Shown here: piece by piece, positions 1 through 6,481 of the stretch
Layout of the letters: each line of letters starts with the position of its first letter
Position numbering within the stretch: position 1 is the first letter of the stretch
Source of the DNA: Firmicutes bacterium UBA4874
GTDB taxonomy: Bacteria > Bacillota > Clostridia > Caldicoprobacterales > DTU083
Reading direction: 5' to 3'
Length of the DNA: 9,174 nucleotides
Assembly: GCA_002399435.1 (NCBI GenBank)
Contig: DHDO01000058.1
Span: 1,122 to 10,295, forward strand
Made by a program: the position numbers and the translations under genes
The notes under the pieces: generated by a model
The model's input: only the letters and a program-made list of their open reading frames with translations
What the model was told of the DNA's origin: nothing
Databases searched by the model: none

Positions 1-39
1 CTTTGTTGTATCCTTTGTCATATCCTTTGTTGTATCCTT
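1..39 (-). repeat. 12-bp tandem repeat encoding KDTT/KDMT/KDTT
   Basis: Three in-frame 12-bp units (AAGGATACAACA, AAGGATATGACA, AAGGATACAACA) followed by a further AAG at the window edge. The outer units are identical and the middle one differs at two bases. They encode a Lys-Asp-Thr-Thr/Met-Thr repeat at codons 9-20 of the gene starting at 63. The array may continue beyond position 1. Confidence 0.85.
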
Positions 40-63
40 TGCCTTCTCCCTTGTCTTATCCAT
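1..63 (-). CDS. Start of next ABC transporter gene, probably oppF ATPase (partial)
   Basis: Only the first 21 codons are inside the window. The ATG at 63-61 overlaps the oppD stop codon by 8 nt and has an excellent ribosome binding site (GGAGGTG, 7 nt upstream), so it is a translationally coupled gene of the same operon. The visible residues are highly charged (MDKTREKAK, then KDTT, KDMT, KDTT, K) and contain no recognisable domain. The identity as the second ATPase, OppF/DppF, is inferred only from position: importers of this family need two ATPases, and oppD is immediately upstream. OppF proteins usually begin close to the ATPase fold, so a lysine/aspartate repeat leader would be an unusual N-terminal extension. 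Another operon member cannot be excluded. Confidence 0.6.
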   Translation of the reverse strand, partial: MDKTREKAKDTTKDMTKDTTK

Positions 64-1048
64 TGATTCTCACCTCCATATCGGGATAGTAACAGCGCAC
101 CGTATGCCCCGGTTCCACTTCCGACAGCTCCGGTGGCTTTTCCCTGCACCGGTCGGTGGCATATTTGCATCTGGGCGCAAACTTACAGCCTTTTGGAAGA
201 TCCAGAGGATGGGGTACGGATCCCGGTATGGCCTCCAGCCTGGTACCCACCGGCATATCCAGTCTTGGAATGGAAAACATCAGTCCCTCCGTATAGGGGT
301 GAGAATAATGCGGTGCCTTTGAAAAAATGGTCCGTGCAGAAGCATACTCCACCACTTCCCCGCAATACATCACCGCCACATCATCCGCCATTTCACAGAT
401 CACACCCAGATCATGGGTAATGAAAAGAATGGAGGTGTCAATCTCACTTTTCAGCTCATTCATCAGTTTCAATATCTGCGCCTGTATGGTTACGTCCAGT
501 GCAGTGGTCGGTTCATCCGCAATCAGCAGTTTGGGCCGGCAGGCCAGGGCCATGGCAATCATCACCCTCTGCCGCATGCCTCCTGAAAGCTGATGGGGAT
601 ATTGCTTTGTCACTGTTTCCGGATTTGGTATCTTTACCAGCGATAATTCCTCGATCACCTTTCGGGCCGCCTGCTTTTTCGTCAGCCCCTGATGGATCAT
701 AAATGGCTCCCCCACCTGTCTTTCCACAGTAAACACAGGATTCAGGGATGTCATGGGTTCCTGGAATATGACGGATACGTCATTCCCACGAATTCCGGAC
801 ATCTGATTCACCGGCACCTTCACCAGATCCCTGCCTTCGAACAGGATTTCCCCGCTGTCGATATACCCGTTGCCGTCCAGCAGTTTGATAATGCTCATGG
901 CGGAAACGCTTTTCCCGCTGCCGCTCTCCCCGACAATTCCCAGGGTCCGGCCGGGTTCCACGGAATAGGAAACGCCGTTTACTGCCTTGACGATTCCGCG
1001 TTTTGTCCTAAAATACGTATGCAGATTCTTTACTTCCAATAACGCCAT
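56..1048 (-). CDS. oppD: Oligopeptide/dipeptide ABC transporter ATP-binding protein OppD
   Basis: Cytoplasmic ATPase (330 aa) that powers peptide uptake through the OppB/OppC channel. All ABC motifs are visible: Walker A GESGSGKS at 40-47, Q-loop Gln96 in [10 protein letters not shown], signature LSGGM at 154-158, Walker B LLIADEP at 174-180 with Glu179, D-loop ALD at 183-185, and switch His212. The C-terminal part has the oligopeptide-transporter extension with the sequence [14 protein letters not shown] and four cysteines (288, 294, 301, 319). In some OppD/DppD proteins such cysteines hold an iron-sulphur cluster. Length matches the family. The ATG has an AGGGGG ribosome binding site that overlaps the oppC stop, with only 11 nt between the genes, so it is co-transcribed and probably coupled. 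Substrate cannot be read from this subunit, and dppD is an equally valid name. Confidence 0.95.
   Translation of the reverse strand: MALLEVKNLHTYFRTKRGIVKAVNGVSYSVEPGRTLGIVGESGSGKSVSAMSIIKLLDGNGYIDSGEILFEGRDLVKVPVNQMSGIRGNDVSVIFQEPMTSLNPVFTVERQVGEPFMIHQGLTKKQAARKVIEELSLVKIPNPETVTKQYPHQLSGGMRQRVMIAMALACRPKLLIADEPTTALDVTIQAQILKLMNELKSEIDTSILFITHDLGVICEMADDVAVMYCGEVVEYASARTIFSKAPHYSHPYTEGLMFSIPRLDMPVGTRLEAIPGSVPHPLDLPKGCKFAPRCKYATDRCREKPPELSEVEPGHTVRCYYPDMEVRING
71..77 (-). promoter_or_regulatory. Ribosome binding site of the gene starting at 63
   Basis: GGAGGTG on the minus strand, 7 nt before the ATG at 63 and lying inside the last codons of oppD. It fixes the start of the overlapping downstream gene. 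Confidence 0.75.
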
Positions 1049-1059
1049 TTGTCTGCCCC

Positions 1060-2895
1060 CTACCTTTCCTGAGATTTCGGATCAATGGCATCTCTCAAAC
1101 CATCGCCGATCAGATTTATGCAGATCACGCATACCCCCAGCACAATGGAGGCATACACCCATCTCCACCAATAATTCTGTATCACAATGCTGCTGTTGGC
1201 ACCAAACAACATATTCCCCCATGTCGGCTGAGGGGCCGGAACCCCAAATCCCAGAAAGGACAACGTTGCTTCGGTGAGCATACAGGTGGCAAAATCAAGG
1301 GTTGCCGAAACCAGTATGACGGATATGACATTTGGAAGAATGTGGCGAAATACAATATTTCTTTTCTTCACTCCCACCGACCGGGCGGCGACCACATACT
1401 CCTGTTCCCTCACGGAAAATACCTGTGCGCGCACCAGCCGGGCCAAGCCAGGCCAGGATAAAAGACCCAGTATCACCATAATGAGCCACACCTTTTGATT
1501 GGAACCCATGGAGTTCCCGATCAATGCGGACAGAATCATAACGAAGGGCAGGAATGGCAGCGATACGATCATCTCTGTGATCCGCTGCAGGACGATATCG
1601 ATCCTTCCTCCGAAATAGCCGGATATACTCCCGATAAGAACGCCGATAATGGTGGAAATGATAACCGCCACACCGCCTACCATCATGGACATGCGCCCGC
1701 CGTTTACCAATCTTGTAAGGATATCCCTTCCCATTTCATCGGAACCAAGCGGGTATCCTTTCAATCCCCAGGTTTTGATGCTGCCGTCTTTGGTAATGGC
1801 ATAATTTTGAAAGAATCCGGTATAAACCGCGGATACCTTTGTTCCCTGAAGGGACTTCGGCACTGCTGCCTGATGGTACTGATTCGCTCCCCACGCGACT
1901 ACTTCCCCGTCTTCGGTAACCGCGGTGTAATGGTTTTTACCGCCGTGAATGGCGACAATTTTGCTTTTTGTTTTTGGAACCTGATTTTCCTTCCACTTCT
2001 GTGAAATATTGCCCCATACAAACACTTTCCCCTGATCGTTGACCGCAGCCATGGTGGAAGAAGTGGCGGCAATATCCGTGACATTGCCCATATTCTCCGG
2101 TATTTTGGAATATCCGTTCTTCATGGAACCCAGATACACGGCTTTCCCATCCTTCGTCCTTCCCAGGACAGCATCGGAGGTCAGCTCCACCTGAGCCAGC
2201 TGGCCCTGATACGGGTGAAAGGCATTGTAGTCGTTATTCATGCTATTTCCAAAAAAGATACTGGTCCCATCCTCGGACAATACCACGGAGCTTTGGTGTC
2301 CTGCCTTGATTTCCCGGATGCCGTCCAGCTGCTTCACCTCGGATGGAATCTGTGCTTGTCCCTGCCTGTCATTACCCCAGGCAAAAAGCTTTCCCTGATC
2401 GTTCAATGCCAGAATATGATCGTACCCGGCGACAAGGCTTACAATCTTTCCCATGTTGGCCGGAACATATTTTACATCAATCTTACTGGTGATCCGGGTT
2501 TTCCCCCAGATAAAAAGCTTGCCTTCCGTGGATGCCCCGACTGAAAAGGAGGGGCCGATGGATATCACCGATACCTTTCCATCCAATCCTTTCGGGTAAC
2601 TCATCATGTTCCTGCCGGAAGGCAGATTTTGCTGACTGGTATCCGAATAGGACAGATCCAGGGGAAGAAAATAGGGAGCAACCAGAGCAACAGCAAAGAT
2701 CATTAAAAAAACAATCAGTGCGGACATGGAAACCTTATTGTCCCGGAAGTTGTTGAGAACCGTTCGAAACGGGCTCTGCAGCTGCTCCTCTTCCAATATG
2801 GACATTTTCTTTTTCCCCTGAAACAGCTTTGCAAACAGGAGGCGCAGGAAACCGGGCTTTTTCTTTCTCGTTTCACCATTTACATTTATGCTCAT
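1060..2895 (-). CDS. oppC: OppC-type peptide permease with an inserted seven-repeat RCC1-like propeller
   Basis: Membrane subunit of a peptide importer, 611 aa where OppC/DppC proteins are about 300. Order of parts: a basic cytoplasmic N-terminus (1-55), TM1 (about 56-78), an external insert with seven RCC1-like repeats (about 105-380), then the normal permease: GSDEMGRDILTRL at 384-396, TM segments near 402-427, 442-462, 468-486, 521-541 and 578-597, and the EAA coupling loop (EYVVAARSVGVKKRN) at 499-513 that docks on the ATPase. The LSFLGFGVPAPQPTWG segment at 545-560 is typical of the family. The ATG follows a GGGAGGT site at 8 nt spacing and lies 16 nt after the oppB stop. There is no stop or frameshift at either insert boundary, so the fusion looks genuine. 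The permease assignment is firm; the role of the propeller is unknown. Confidence 0.93.
   Translation of the reverse strand: MSINVNGETRKKKPGFLRLLFAKLFQGKKKMSILEEEQLQSPFRTVLNNFRDNKVSMSALIVFLMIFAVALVAPYFLPLDLSYSDTSQQNLPSGRNMMSYPKGLDGKVSVISIGPSFSVGASTEGKLFIWGKTRITSKIDVKYVPANMGKIVSLVAGYDHILALNDQGKLFAWGNDRQGQAQIPSEVKQLDGIREIKAGHQSSVVLSEDGTSIFFGNSMNNDYNAFHPYQGQLAQVELTSDAVLGRTKDGKAVYLGSMKNGYSKIPENMGNVTDIAATSSTMAAVNDQGKVFVWGNISQKWKENQVPKTKSKIVAIHGGKNHYTAVTEDGEVVAWGANQYHQAAVPKSLQGTKVSAVYTGFFQNYAITKDGSIKTWGLKGYPLGSDEMGRDILTRLVNGGRMSMMVGGVAVIISTIIGVLIGSISGYFGGRIDIVLQRITEMIVSLPFLPFVMILSALIGNSMGSNQKVWLIMVILGLLSWPGLARLVRAQVFSVREQEYVVAARSVGVKKRNIVFRHILPNVISVILVSATLDFATCMLTEATLSFLGFGVPAPQPTWGNMLFGANSSIVIQNYWWRWVYASIVLGVCVICINLIGDGLRDAIDPKSQER
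1756..2583 (-). other. RCC1/BLIP-II-like seven-repeat beta-propeller domain inside oppC
   Basis: OppC residues about 105-380 form seven repeats of roughly 40 aa, each ending in an aromatic/aliphatic-Gly pair: W130-G131, W173-G174, F215-G216, L255-G256, W294-G295, W335-G336, W376-G377 (spacings 43, 42, 40, 39, 41, 41). Repeats 2, 6 and 7 best show the RCC1 pattern: V..I.AG..H..AL...G.(L/V)(F/V)AWG, then GQ..(I/V)P. Repeats 3 and 4 are degenerate (FFG and YLG replace WG). Seven repeats are the number needed to close an RCC1-type propeller. The insert lies between TM1 and the second permease segment, so by family topology it is on the outer face of the membrane. Binding a protein, peptide or glycan is inference. 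Confidence 0.88.
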
Positions 2896-2903
2896 CTTGC
2901 AAT

Positions 2904-2910
2904 ACCTCCC
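2904..2910 (-). promoter_or_regulatory. Ribosome binding site of oppC
   Basis: GGGAGGT on the minus strand, 8 nt before the oppC ATG and within the 16-nt gap after oppB. It supports the ATG at 2895 as the start of the long, propeller-bearing protein. Confidence 0.75.
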
Positions 2911-2911
2911 A

Positions 2912-3898
2912 TTACTGATTCACCCGGACCCTTGGATCAACCAATCCGTAGCTCAGGTCCGTGATCAGATAGCCTACGAGTGAAACAACAATATAAAACA
3001 TCTGAATGGCCAGCGCCACATTATAATCCTGATTGTTCAGGGAATCCATATAGAACTTGCCCATCCCGTTCCAGTTGAACATGGTTTCCACCACCAGGGA
3101 ACCGGAAAAAATGCTGAGAAACCACCCGATAATCAATGTGATAACGGGAAGCAGGGCGTTCCTCCATGCGTGGGAGTAAATGACGACCTTCTCCTTCAGG
3201 CCCTTGGCCCTTGCCGTCTTGATGTAATCCATGCTCAGGGCATCCGACATGGCAGCGCGGACATACCTTGTCATCCCTCCCAATGAGCCGACGGTCATCA
3301 CCGCCAGGGGCAAAGCCAGATGCCACAGCCTGTCCAGAAACAACTGAACCGGCGTTCCCTTAAGATCTGCCGTGCTCATCCCACTGACCGGGAACCAGTG
3401 CAGAACAACGGCAAACAGGAAAATGAACAAAAGGCTGATAATAAAGACCGGGATACTGTATCCGACGATGGTCAGTACCTGTACGACCTTATCAAACAGG
3501 GAATTCCGTTTCACTGCGCAATGAATTCCCAGAGGAATGGTAATGGCCAGTGCAAGGATGACGGAAAATACATTGATGAATATGGTATTCTTCAGCGGCT
3601 GCTTCACCACTTCCAGTACCGGGCGCCGGTACATAAAGGATTTACCGAAGTCACCCTGCAGAATATTGCCCATCCATTTTACATATCGAATCGGAATGGG
3701 ATCATCCAGTCCCATATCCGCCCGCAGCTTTTCATACCGAGCCTGATATTCATTCGGTTTCAACTTGCTCTTCACCGCTTCCAGCTGGCTTCGGGCAGGA
3801 TCCCCGGGAATCATATTATACAGGGAAAACAGAACAAAGGACATAATGAAGAAAACAAATATCATATACAGGACTCTTTTTACAACATACTTGCCCAC
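2912..3898 (-). CDS. oppB: Oligopeptide/dipeptide ABC transporter permease OppB
   Basis: First channel-forming permease of the importer, 328 aa, the normal length for OppB/DppB. It has TM1 at 9-28 followed by the family motif PGDPAR (31-36), the conserved GDFGKSF region (82-88), membrane segments near 105-127, 143-166, 192-214, 249-271 and 296-316, and the EAA coupling loop around 225-250 (DYIKTARAKGL...HAWRNALLPV). It ends with the typical SYGLVDPRVRVN. The start codon is GTG, preceded by a purine-rich AGAAGGAAG site. It pairs with OppC, whose gene follows after 16 nt, and receives substrate from OppA. A 152-nt gap with a strong hairpin separates it from oppA. No unusual insertion is seen here, in contrast to OppC. 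Confidence 0.95.
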   Translation of the reverse strand: MGKYVVKRVLYMIFVFFIMSFVLFSLYNMIPGDPARSQLEAVKSKLKPNEYQARYEKLRADMGLDDPIPIRYVKWMGNILQGDFGKSFMYRRPVLEVVKQPLKNTIFINVFSVILALAITIPLGIHCAVKRNSLFDKVVQVLTIVGYSIPVFIISLLFIFLFAVVLHWFPVSGMSTADLKGTPVQLFLDRLWHLALPLAVMTVGSLGGMTRYVRAAMSDALSMDYIKTARAKGLKEKVVIYSHAWRNALLPVITLIIGWFLSIFSGSLVVETMFNWNGMGKFYMDSLNNQDYNVALAIQMFYIVVSLVGYLITDLSYGLVDPRVRVNQ

Positions 3899-3978
3899 TG
3901 CAAATCACTTCCTTCTAATTCGATGATTCTGAAACGATTCTTTCCAACAGAAACTCAAGTCGAATCGAAAAATGAATA

Positions 3979-4016
3979 TTGGAAATAGGGTATTGCTGCC
4001 AATACCCTATTTCCAG
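3979..4016 (-). terminator. Perfect intercistronic hairpin between oppA and oppB (attenuator or stabilising stem-loop)
   Basis: Perfect 15-bp inverted repeat (3981-3995 and 4000-4014) with a 4-nt loop; one further T-A and one T-G pair extend it. On the minus transcript the stem is followed by AATATTCATTTTT, a late and broken U-tract, so termination would be partial at most. It lies 34 nt after the oppA stop and 82 nt before the oppB start. In peptide-uptake operons a stem-loop after the binding-protein gene often gives more binding protein than permease, through partial termination or protection of the mRNA 3' end. Which of these applies here is not visible. Confidence 0.7.
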
Positions 4017-4050
4017 CGACTATGGAAGATAAATACCTGTCTGCCAATCC

Positions 4051-5964
4051 TTATTCCACGTGGGCATAGAGCAGGGCATCCCCCAGGGACATCAAGTCGT
4101 TCTTTTCGTAATCCTTCAGTTTCTCAGCATAGAAGTCATGATAAATATTGGAGTACAGCGGGATATCCGGCAGCAGTTCATTCCATCTTTCAATAAAGGC
4201 CACAAAGTTCTTTTTGTATGTCTCCTTGTCATCCGGATCCACCTTCACCATGTCCTTTGCCAGCTTGGCAAGCTTTTCATCCTTGATGAAGTTGGTATTG
4301 GTGCCTTGTTCCAGGAACTTGGGATCGATCGTGTATTGGGTCATAAGATCATATGCCGGAGTAAAGCCGGATGCCAGGTTAAACATCTGATAGGTGGGAA
4401 CCGCATATTTTGCATCCTCCGAACCGTCCCGGTAAAGCCAGTTCAGCAGCTCCGAGAAGGTCATCACGGTCTGTTTGATTTCCATTCCTGCCGCCGCCAC
4501 ATCCGGATTTTTCATCAGTTTTACCACCAGCATCTCGGAAACCTCATTTTTCTCGGAAGAAGCCCAATTAATGACCAGAGGCATAAGGCTGCCGTCGTCC
4601 ATCTTCTTGTAGCGGATGCCGGACTGATACTTATTGCCCTTTTCGTCATAGACCCATCCGCCTTTCTCCAGAAGCTCCTTTGCCTTATCCAGGCTATAGG
4701 CGTACTGATCCAGCTTCTCGTTCAGCTCCGCCTTGGTTTCCTGATAAAACCACATGGACTCCCCATAAGGGCCATTTACCACAGAGCCAAAGCCGCCGGT
4801 AAAGGAATTGGCAAAATCATTCCGATCCAGCAGGTGTGCAAGAGCCTGACGAACCTCCACAAACTGGGTTGGACCAGAATCGCAGGCAAACTGAATCATG
4901 CCGTAGCCGGAACGGGGATACTTCGTATAAGCAAATCCGCCTTTTTGGACCAGATCCAGCCCGGCATTGATATCGTCCCCGCTTGCCGCTTGAACCAACA
5001 GATCTACAGCGTGGGTGGACAGCTCATCAAACTGGGTATCCTCATTTACTTTCTTCATAATGACTTTTTGAATGGAAGGCTTCTGCCCTTTACGGTCTCC
5101 AGGAAATTTATCATTGATTTCCAGCACCGCTGTCTTGGAGGATTCATCATAACTTTTCAGGACATAAGGTCCAGTGGAAGGACGGGGGATCGCCCTTCTT
5201 GCCTGATTGAATTTCTCCTTATAGGCATCCGTTGTAAAGTTGTCGCTAAAATAGCATCCTTCGCCGTCGTCCTTGATGTCCACCTGATCGTCTGTCCAGA
5301 AGGACAGCTTCGTCGGGGCAGCAGCCGCTGCATCCAGCTCGTAGAAGTAAGGAAGCTCGTCTGCGGAGAGGGTGACTTCAAAGGTTTTCTCACCGGTGAG
5401 CCGGACACCGGAAAACACCTTGGATTTTCCGCCTGAAAAGTCTTTCCATCCTTTCAGATAATATCCATAGGAGTTGTTCGCGCCAGCATCCCCGACCTGA
5501 GGGGAAGACCAGAGCAGGTAAGACGCCACATAATCCTTGGCGGTTATGGGAGATCCGTCGTCATATACCAGGCCATCTTTGATGGTCCAGACATAAGTTT
5601 TGGATCCATCTTCATTTTTCTTGATATCATGGTTTTTCACAACCGTATCATTGATGACAAACTTCCCGTCCTTGGTGGTCTCCACCGTACCCTGACCGGT
5701 AATCATATCATAGACATCCTTGTCTGCTGCGTTGTTCTGCCAATAGGGAATCCAGTCACCGGACATTTCCGTAGTATTCCCCACGATAATCTGGTTTTCT
5801 GCCTTTTTCCCTCCATTTTTGTCCTTCGCCTTATCATCCGCCTGATCCGATGCCTTTGTCGGCTTGGCGGACTTCTCCACCACACCGGTCTCAGTGCCCT
5901 TCCCGCATCCTGCCAAAAGAAGCAGAAATACAACCAGAAAAATGGACACCAGTCTTCTCTTCAT
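4051..5964 (-). CDS. oppA: Peptide-binding lipoprotein OppA (extracellular solute-binding protein family 5)
   Basis: Surface-anchored receptor that captures peptides and delivers them to OppB/OppC. With the ATG at 5964 the protein has 637 aa: a lipoprotein signal (MKRR, hydrophobic 5-18, lipobox LAGC with Cys20), a Lys/Asp-rich flexible linker (about 21-57), then the binding domain. The family-5 signature region is clear at 124-150 (YVWTIKDGLVYDDGSPITAKDYVASYLLW). The frame is open to an ATG at 5988, but the GGGAGG site 8 nt before 5964 lies inside that longer version, and only the shorter form puts the basic signal-peptide residues at the N-terminus. First gene of the importer operon, probably expressed from the promoter at 6306-6334. 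Peptide specificity cannot be told; nickel or sugar specificity is possible in family 5 but less likely beside oppBCD. Confidence 0.95.
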   Translation of the reverse strand: MKRRLVSIFLVVFLLLLAGCGKGTETGVVEKSAKPTKASDQADDKAKDKNGGKKAENQIIVGNTTEMSGDWIPYWQNNAADKDVYDMITGQGTVETTKDGKFVINDTVVKNHDIKKNEDGSKTYVWTIKDGLVYDDGSPITAKDYVASYLLWSSPQVGDAGANNSYGYYLKGWKDFSGGKSKVFSGVRLTGEKTFEVTLSADELPYFYELDAAAAAPTKLSFWTDDQVDIKDDGEGCYFSDNFTTDAYKEKFNQARRAIPRPSTGPYVLKSYDESSKTAVLEINDKFPGDRKGQKPSIQKVIMKKVNEDTQFDELSTHAVDLLVQAASGDDINAGLDLVQKGGFAYTKYPRSGYGMIQFACDSGPTQFVEVRQALAHLLDRNDFANSFTGGFGSVVNGPYGESMWFYQETKAELNEKLDQYAYSLDKAKELLEKGGWVYDEKGNKYQSGIRYKKMDDGSLMPLVINWASSEKNEVSEMLVVKLMKNPDVAAAGMEIKQTVMTFSELLNWLYRDGSEDAKYAVPTYQMFNLASGFTPAYDLMTQYTIDPKFLEQGTNTNFIKDEKLAKLAKDMVKVDPDDKETYKKNFVAFIERWNELLPDIPLYSNIYHDFYAEKLKDYEKNDLMSLGDALLYAHVE

Positions 5965-5972
5965 AATATATT

Positions 5973-5978
5973 CCTCCC
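5973..5978 (-). promoter_or_regulatory. Ribosome binding site that decides the oppA start
   Basis: GGGAGG on the minus strand, 8 nt before the ATG at 5964. It makes 5964, not the in-frame ATG at 5988, the likely start. Confidence 0.8.
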
Positions 5979-6025
5979 TTATCCGCATTTCGGTATTTCC
6001 GAATGCTTTTCTTTATATATTGTTA

Positions 6026-6049
6026 AGGCAATGCAGGATTGCATTGCCT
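6026..6049. repeat. Perfect 10-bp inverted repeat in the oppA leader
   Basis: AGGCAATGCA (6026-6035), 4-nt spacer, TGCATTGCCT (6040-6049). The site is 62 nt before the oppA start codon. On the minus transcript it is preceded, not followed, by a run of T (GTGTTTTT), so it is not a classical terminator for that strand. It could be an operator or a leader RNA stem-loop. Confidence 0.7.
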
Positions 6050-6057
6050 AAAAACAC

Positions 6058-6240
6058 CTATCCTTGCTTTGAAACAATCCGATCCGGAACCTGCGTCTCC
6101 AAAATTTCCCTGTCCTGCGTGATTACTTTTGCCTGTTCGCCTATACCGTCCTGTGGCCCATCCGGGGAAAGAACCGTAATTTGATTATATATATTATACT
6201 TATCTATATAATATGACTTTTCTGTAAAGTGAAAGTACAA
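6058..6240 (-). CDS. Doubtful short ORF in the oppA leader (60 codons, TTG start)
   Basis: An open frame starting with TTG and ending at TAG (6060-6058). The second half (residues about 20-60, ITVLSPDGPQDG...ETQVPDRIVSKQG) is hydrophilic, and its DNA is clearly more GC-rich than the AT-rich flank, like real coding DNA or a gene remnant. Against it: no ATG, no ribosome binding site, an N-terminal half encoded by low-complexity TATA-rich DNA, and no family I recognise. It could be a decayed gene end or chance. It would lie within the predicted oppA leader transcript. Confidence 0.15.
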   Translation of the reverse strand: MYFHFTEKSYYIDKYNIYNQITVLSPDGPQDGIGEQAKVITQDREILETQVPDRIVSKQG

Positions 6241-6263
6241 AAAACCGAAACTGCACTTTACAG
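6222..6263. repeat. 10-bp inverted repeat CTGTAAAGTG / CACTTTACAG with 22-nt spacer
   Basis: Left arm 6222-6231 and right arm 6254-6263 are exact reverse complements. Both contain the 8-mer CACTTTAC (or its complement), which also sits in the two 31-bp elements at 6374 and 8138. The repeat begins about 35 nt downstream of the predicted transcription start for oppA. Arms and spacing suit a paired operator or a leader stem-loop. Confidence 0.6.
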
Positions 6264-6267
6264 GTAG

Positions 6268-6290
6268 ACCACATGGTCAAACCGTGTGGT
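6268..6290. repeat. 9-bp imperfect inverted repeat near the predicted oppA transcription start
   Basis: ACCACATGG (6268-6276), 5-nt spacer, CCGTGTGGT (6282-6290), with one T/G mispair. It begins about 10 nt downstream of the predicted start site for oppA, a position that fits an operator or the first stem of the leader RNA. No T-run follows on either strand, so it is not a terminator. Confidence 0.45.
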
Positions 6291-6305
6291 GAACTAATTT
6301 CAATG

Positions 6306-6334
6306 ATTATAACATGATACATTTTTTTAAGCAA
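6306..6334 (-). promoter_or_regulatory. Predicted sigma-A promoter of the oppA operon
   Basis: On the minus strand: TTGCTT (6334-6329), a 17-bp spacer, then a consensus TATAAT (6311-6306) preceded by TG with one intervening base (extended -10). Transcription would begin near 6299, giving an oppA leader of about 335 nt. The -35 is weak, which fits a promoter needing an activator or relying on the extended -10. The 31-bp element at 6374-6405 is centred about 90 bp upstream of the predicted start. Confidence 0.6.
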
Positions 6335-6373
6335 TAGGTTTTCATCAATTTTGAAAAATAAATTTTATCACCA

Positions 6374-6405
6374 CATCACTTTACTGTTATAAACAGAGAA
6401 AGTAA
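6374..6405. repeat. Copy A of a 31-bp direct repeat with palindromic core
   Basis: CATCACTTTACTGTTAT at 6374-6390, followed by a further 14 bp that match copy B (8138-8169) except at two positions: 29 of 31 identical. The core CTGTTATAAACAG is an inverted repeat (CTGTT/AACAG), flanked by ACTTT and AAAGT. It lies between the exporter stop (6482) and the oppA promoter. It may be a regulator site or one end of an insertion scar. Confidence 0.8.
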
Positions 6406-6481
6406 CTGTCTTAAATGCTGTCTTTGACCCTCAGATTGGACAGAAAATACGATCAGCCCACAAAAATGATACACTAACTGA

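Noticed and set aside
1..39. CRISPR-like or non-coding microsatellite repeat
   Set aside because: Units are 12 bp, contiguous without spacers, and in frame with a well-started coding sequence.
1756..2583. Possible assembly error or gene fusion by frameshift in oppC
   Set aside because: The frame is continuous through both boundaries, the repeats form a complete set of seven, and the permease resumes exactly at the conserved motif, which an artefact would hardly produce.
3320..3988. 222-codon open frame on the plus strand
   Set aside because: Antisense to oppB and low-complexity, with no domain. Its end runs into the intercistronic hairpin.
4060..5436. 458-codon open frame on the plus strand
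   Set aside because: It is fully antisense to oppA, whose lipobox, family motif and ribosome binding site are clear. It has no recognisable domain and looks like a codon-bias shadow.
5965..5988. Longer oppA start at 5988
   Set aside because: It would place eight extra residues before the signal peptide and bury the good GGGAGG site inside the gene.
6026..6049. Rho-independent terminator
   Set aside because: The stem is perfect but no T-run follows it on the minus strand. On the plus strand it is followed by A-rich sequence and there is no plus-strand gene to terminate.
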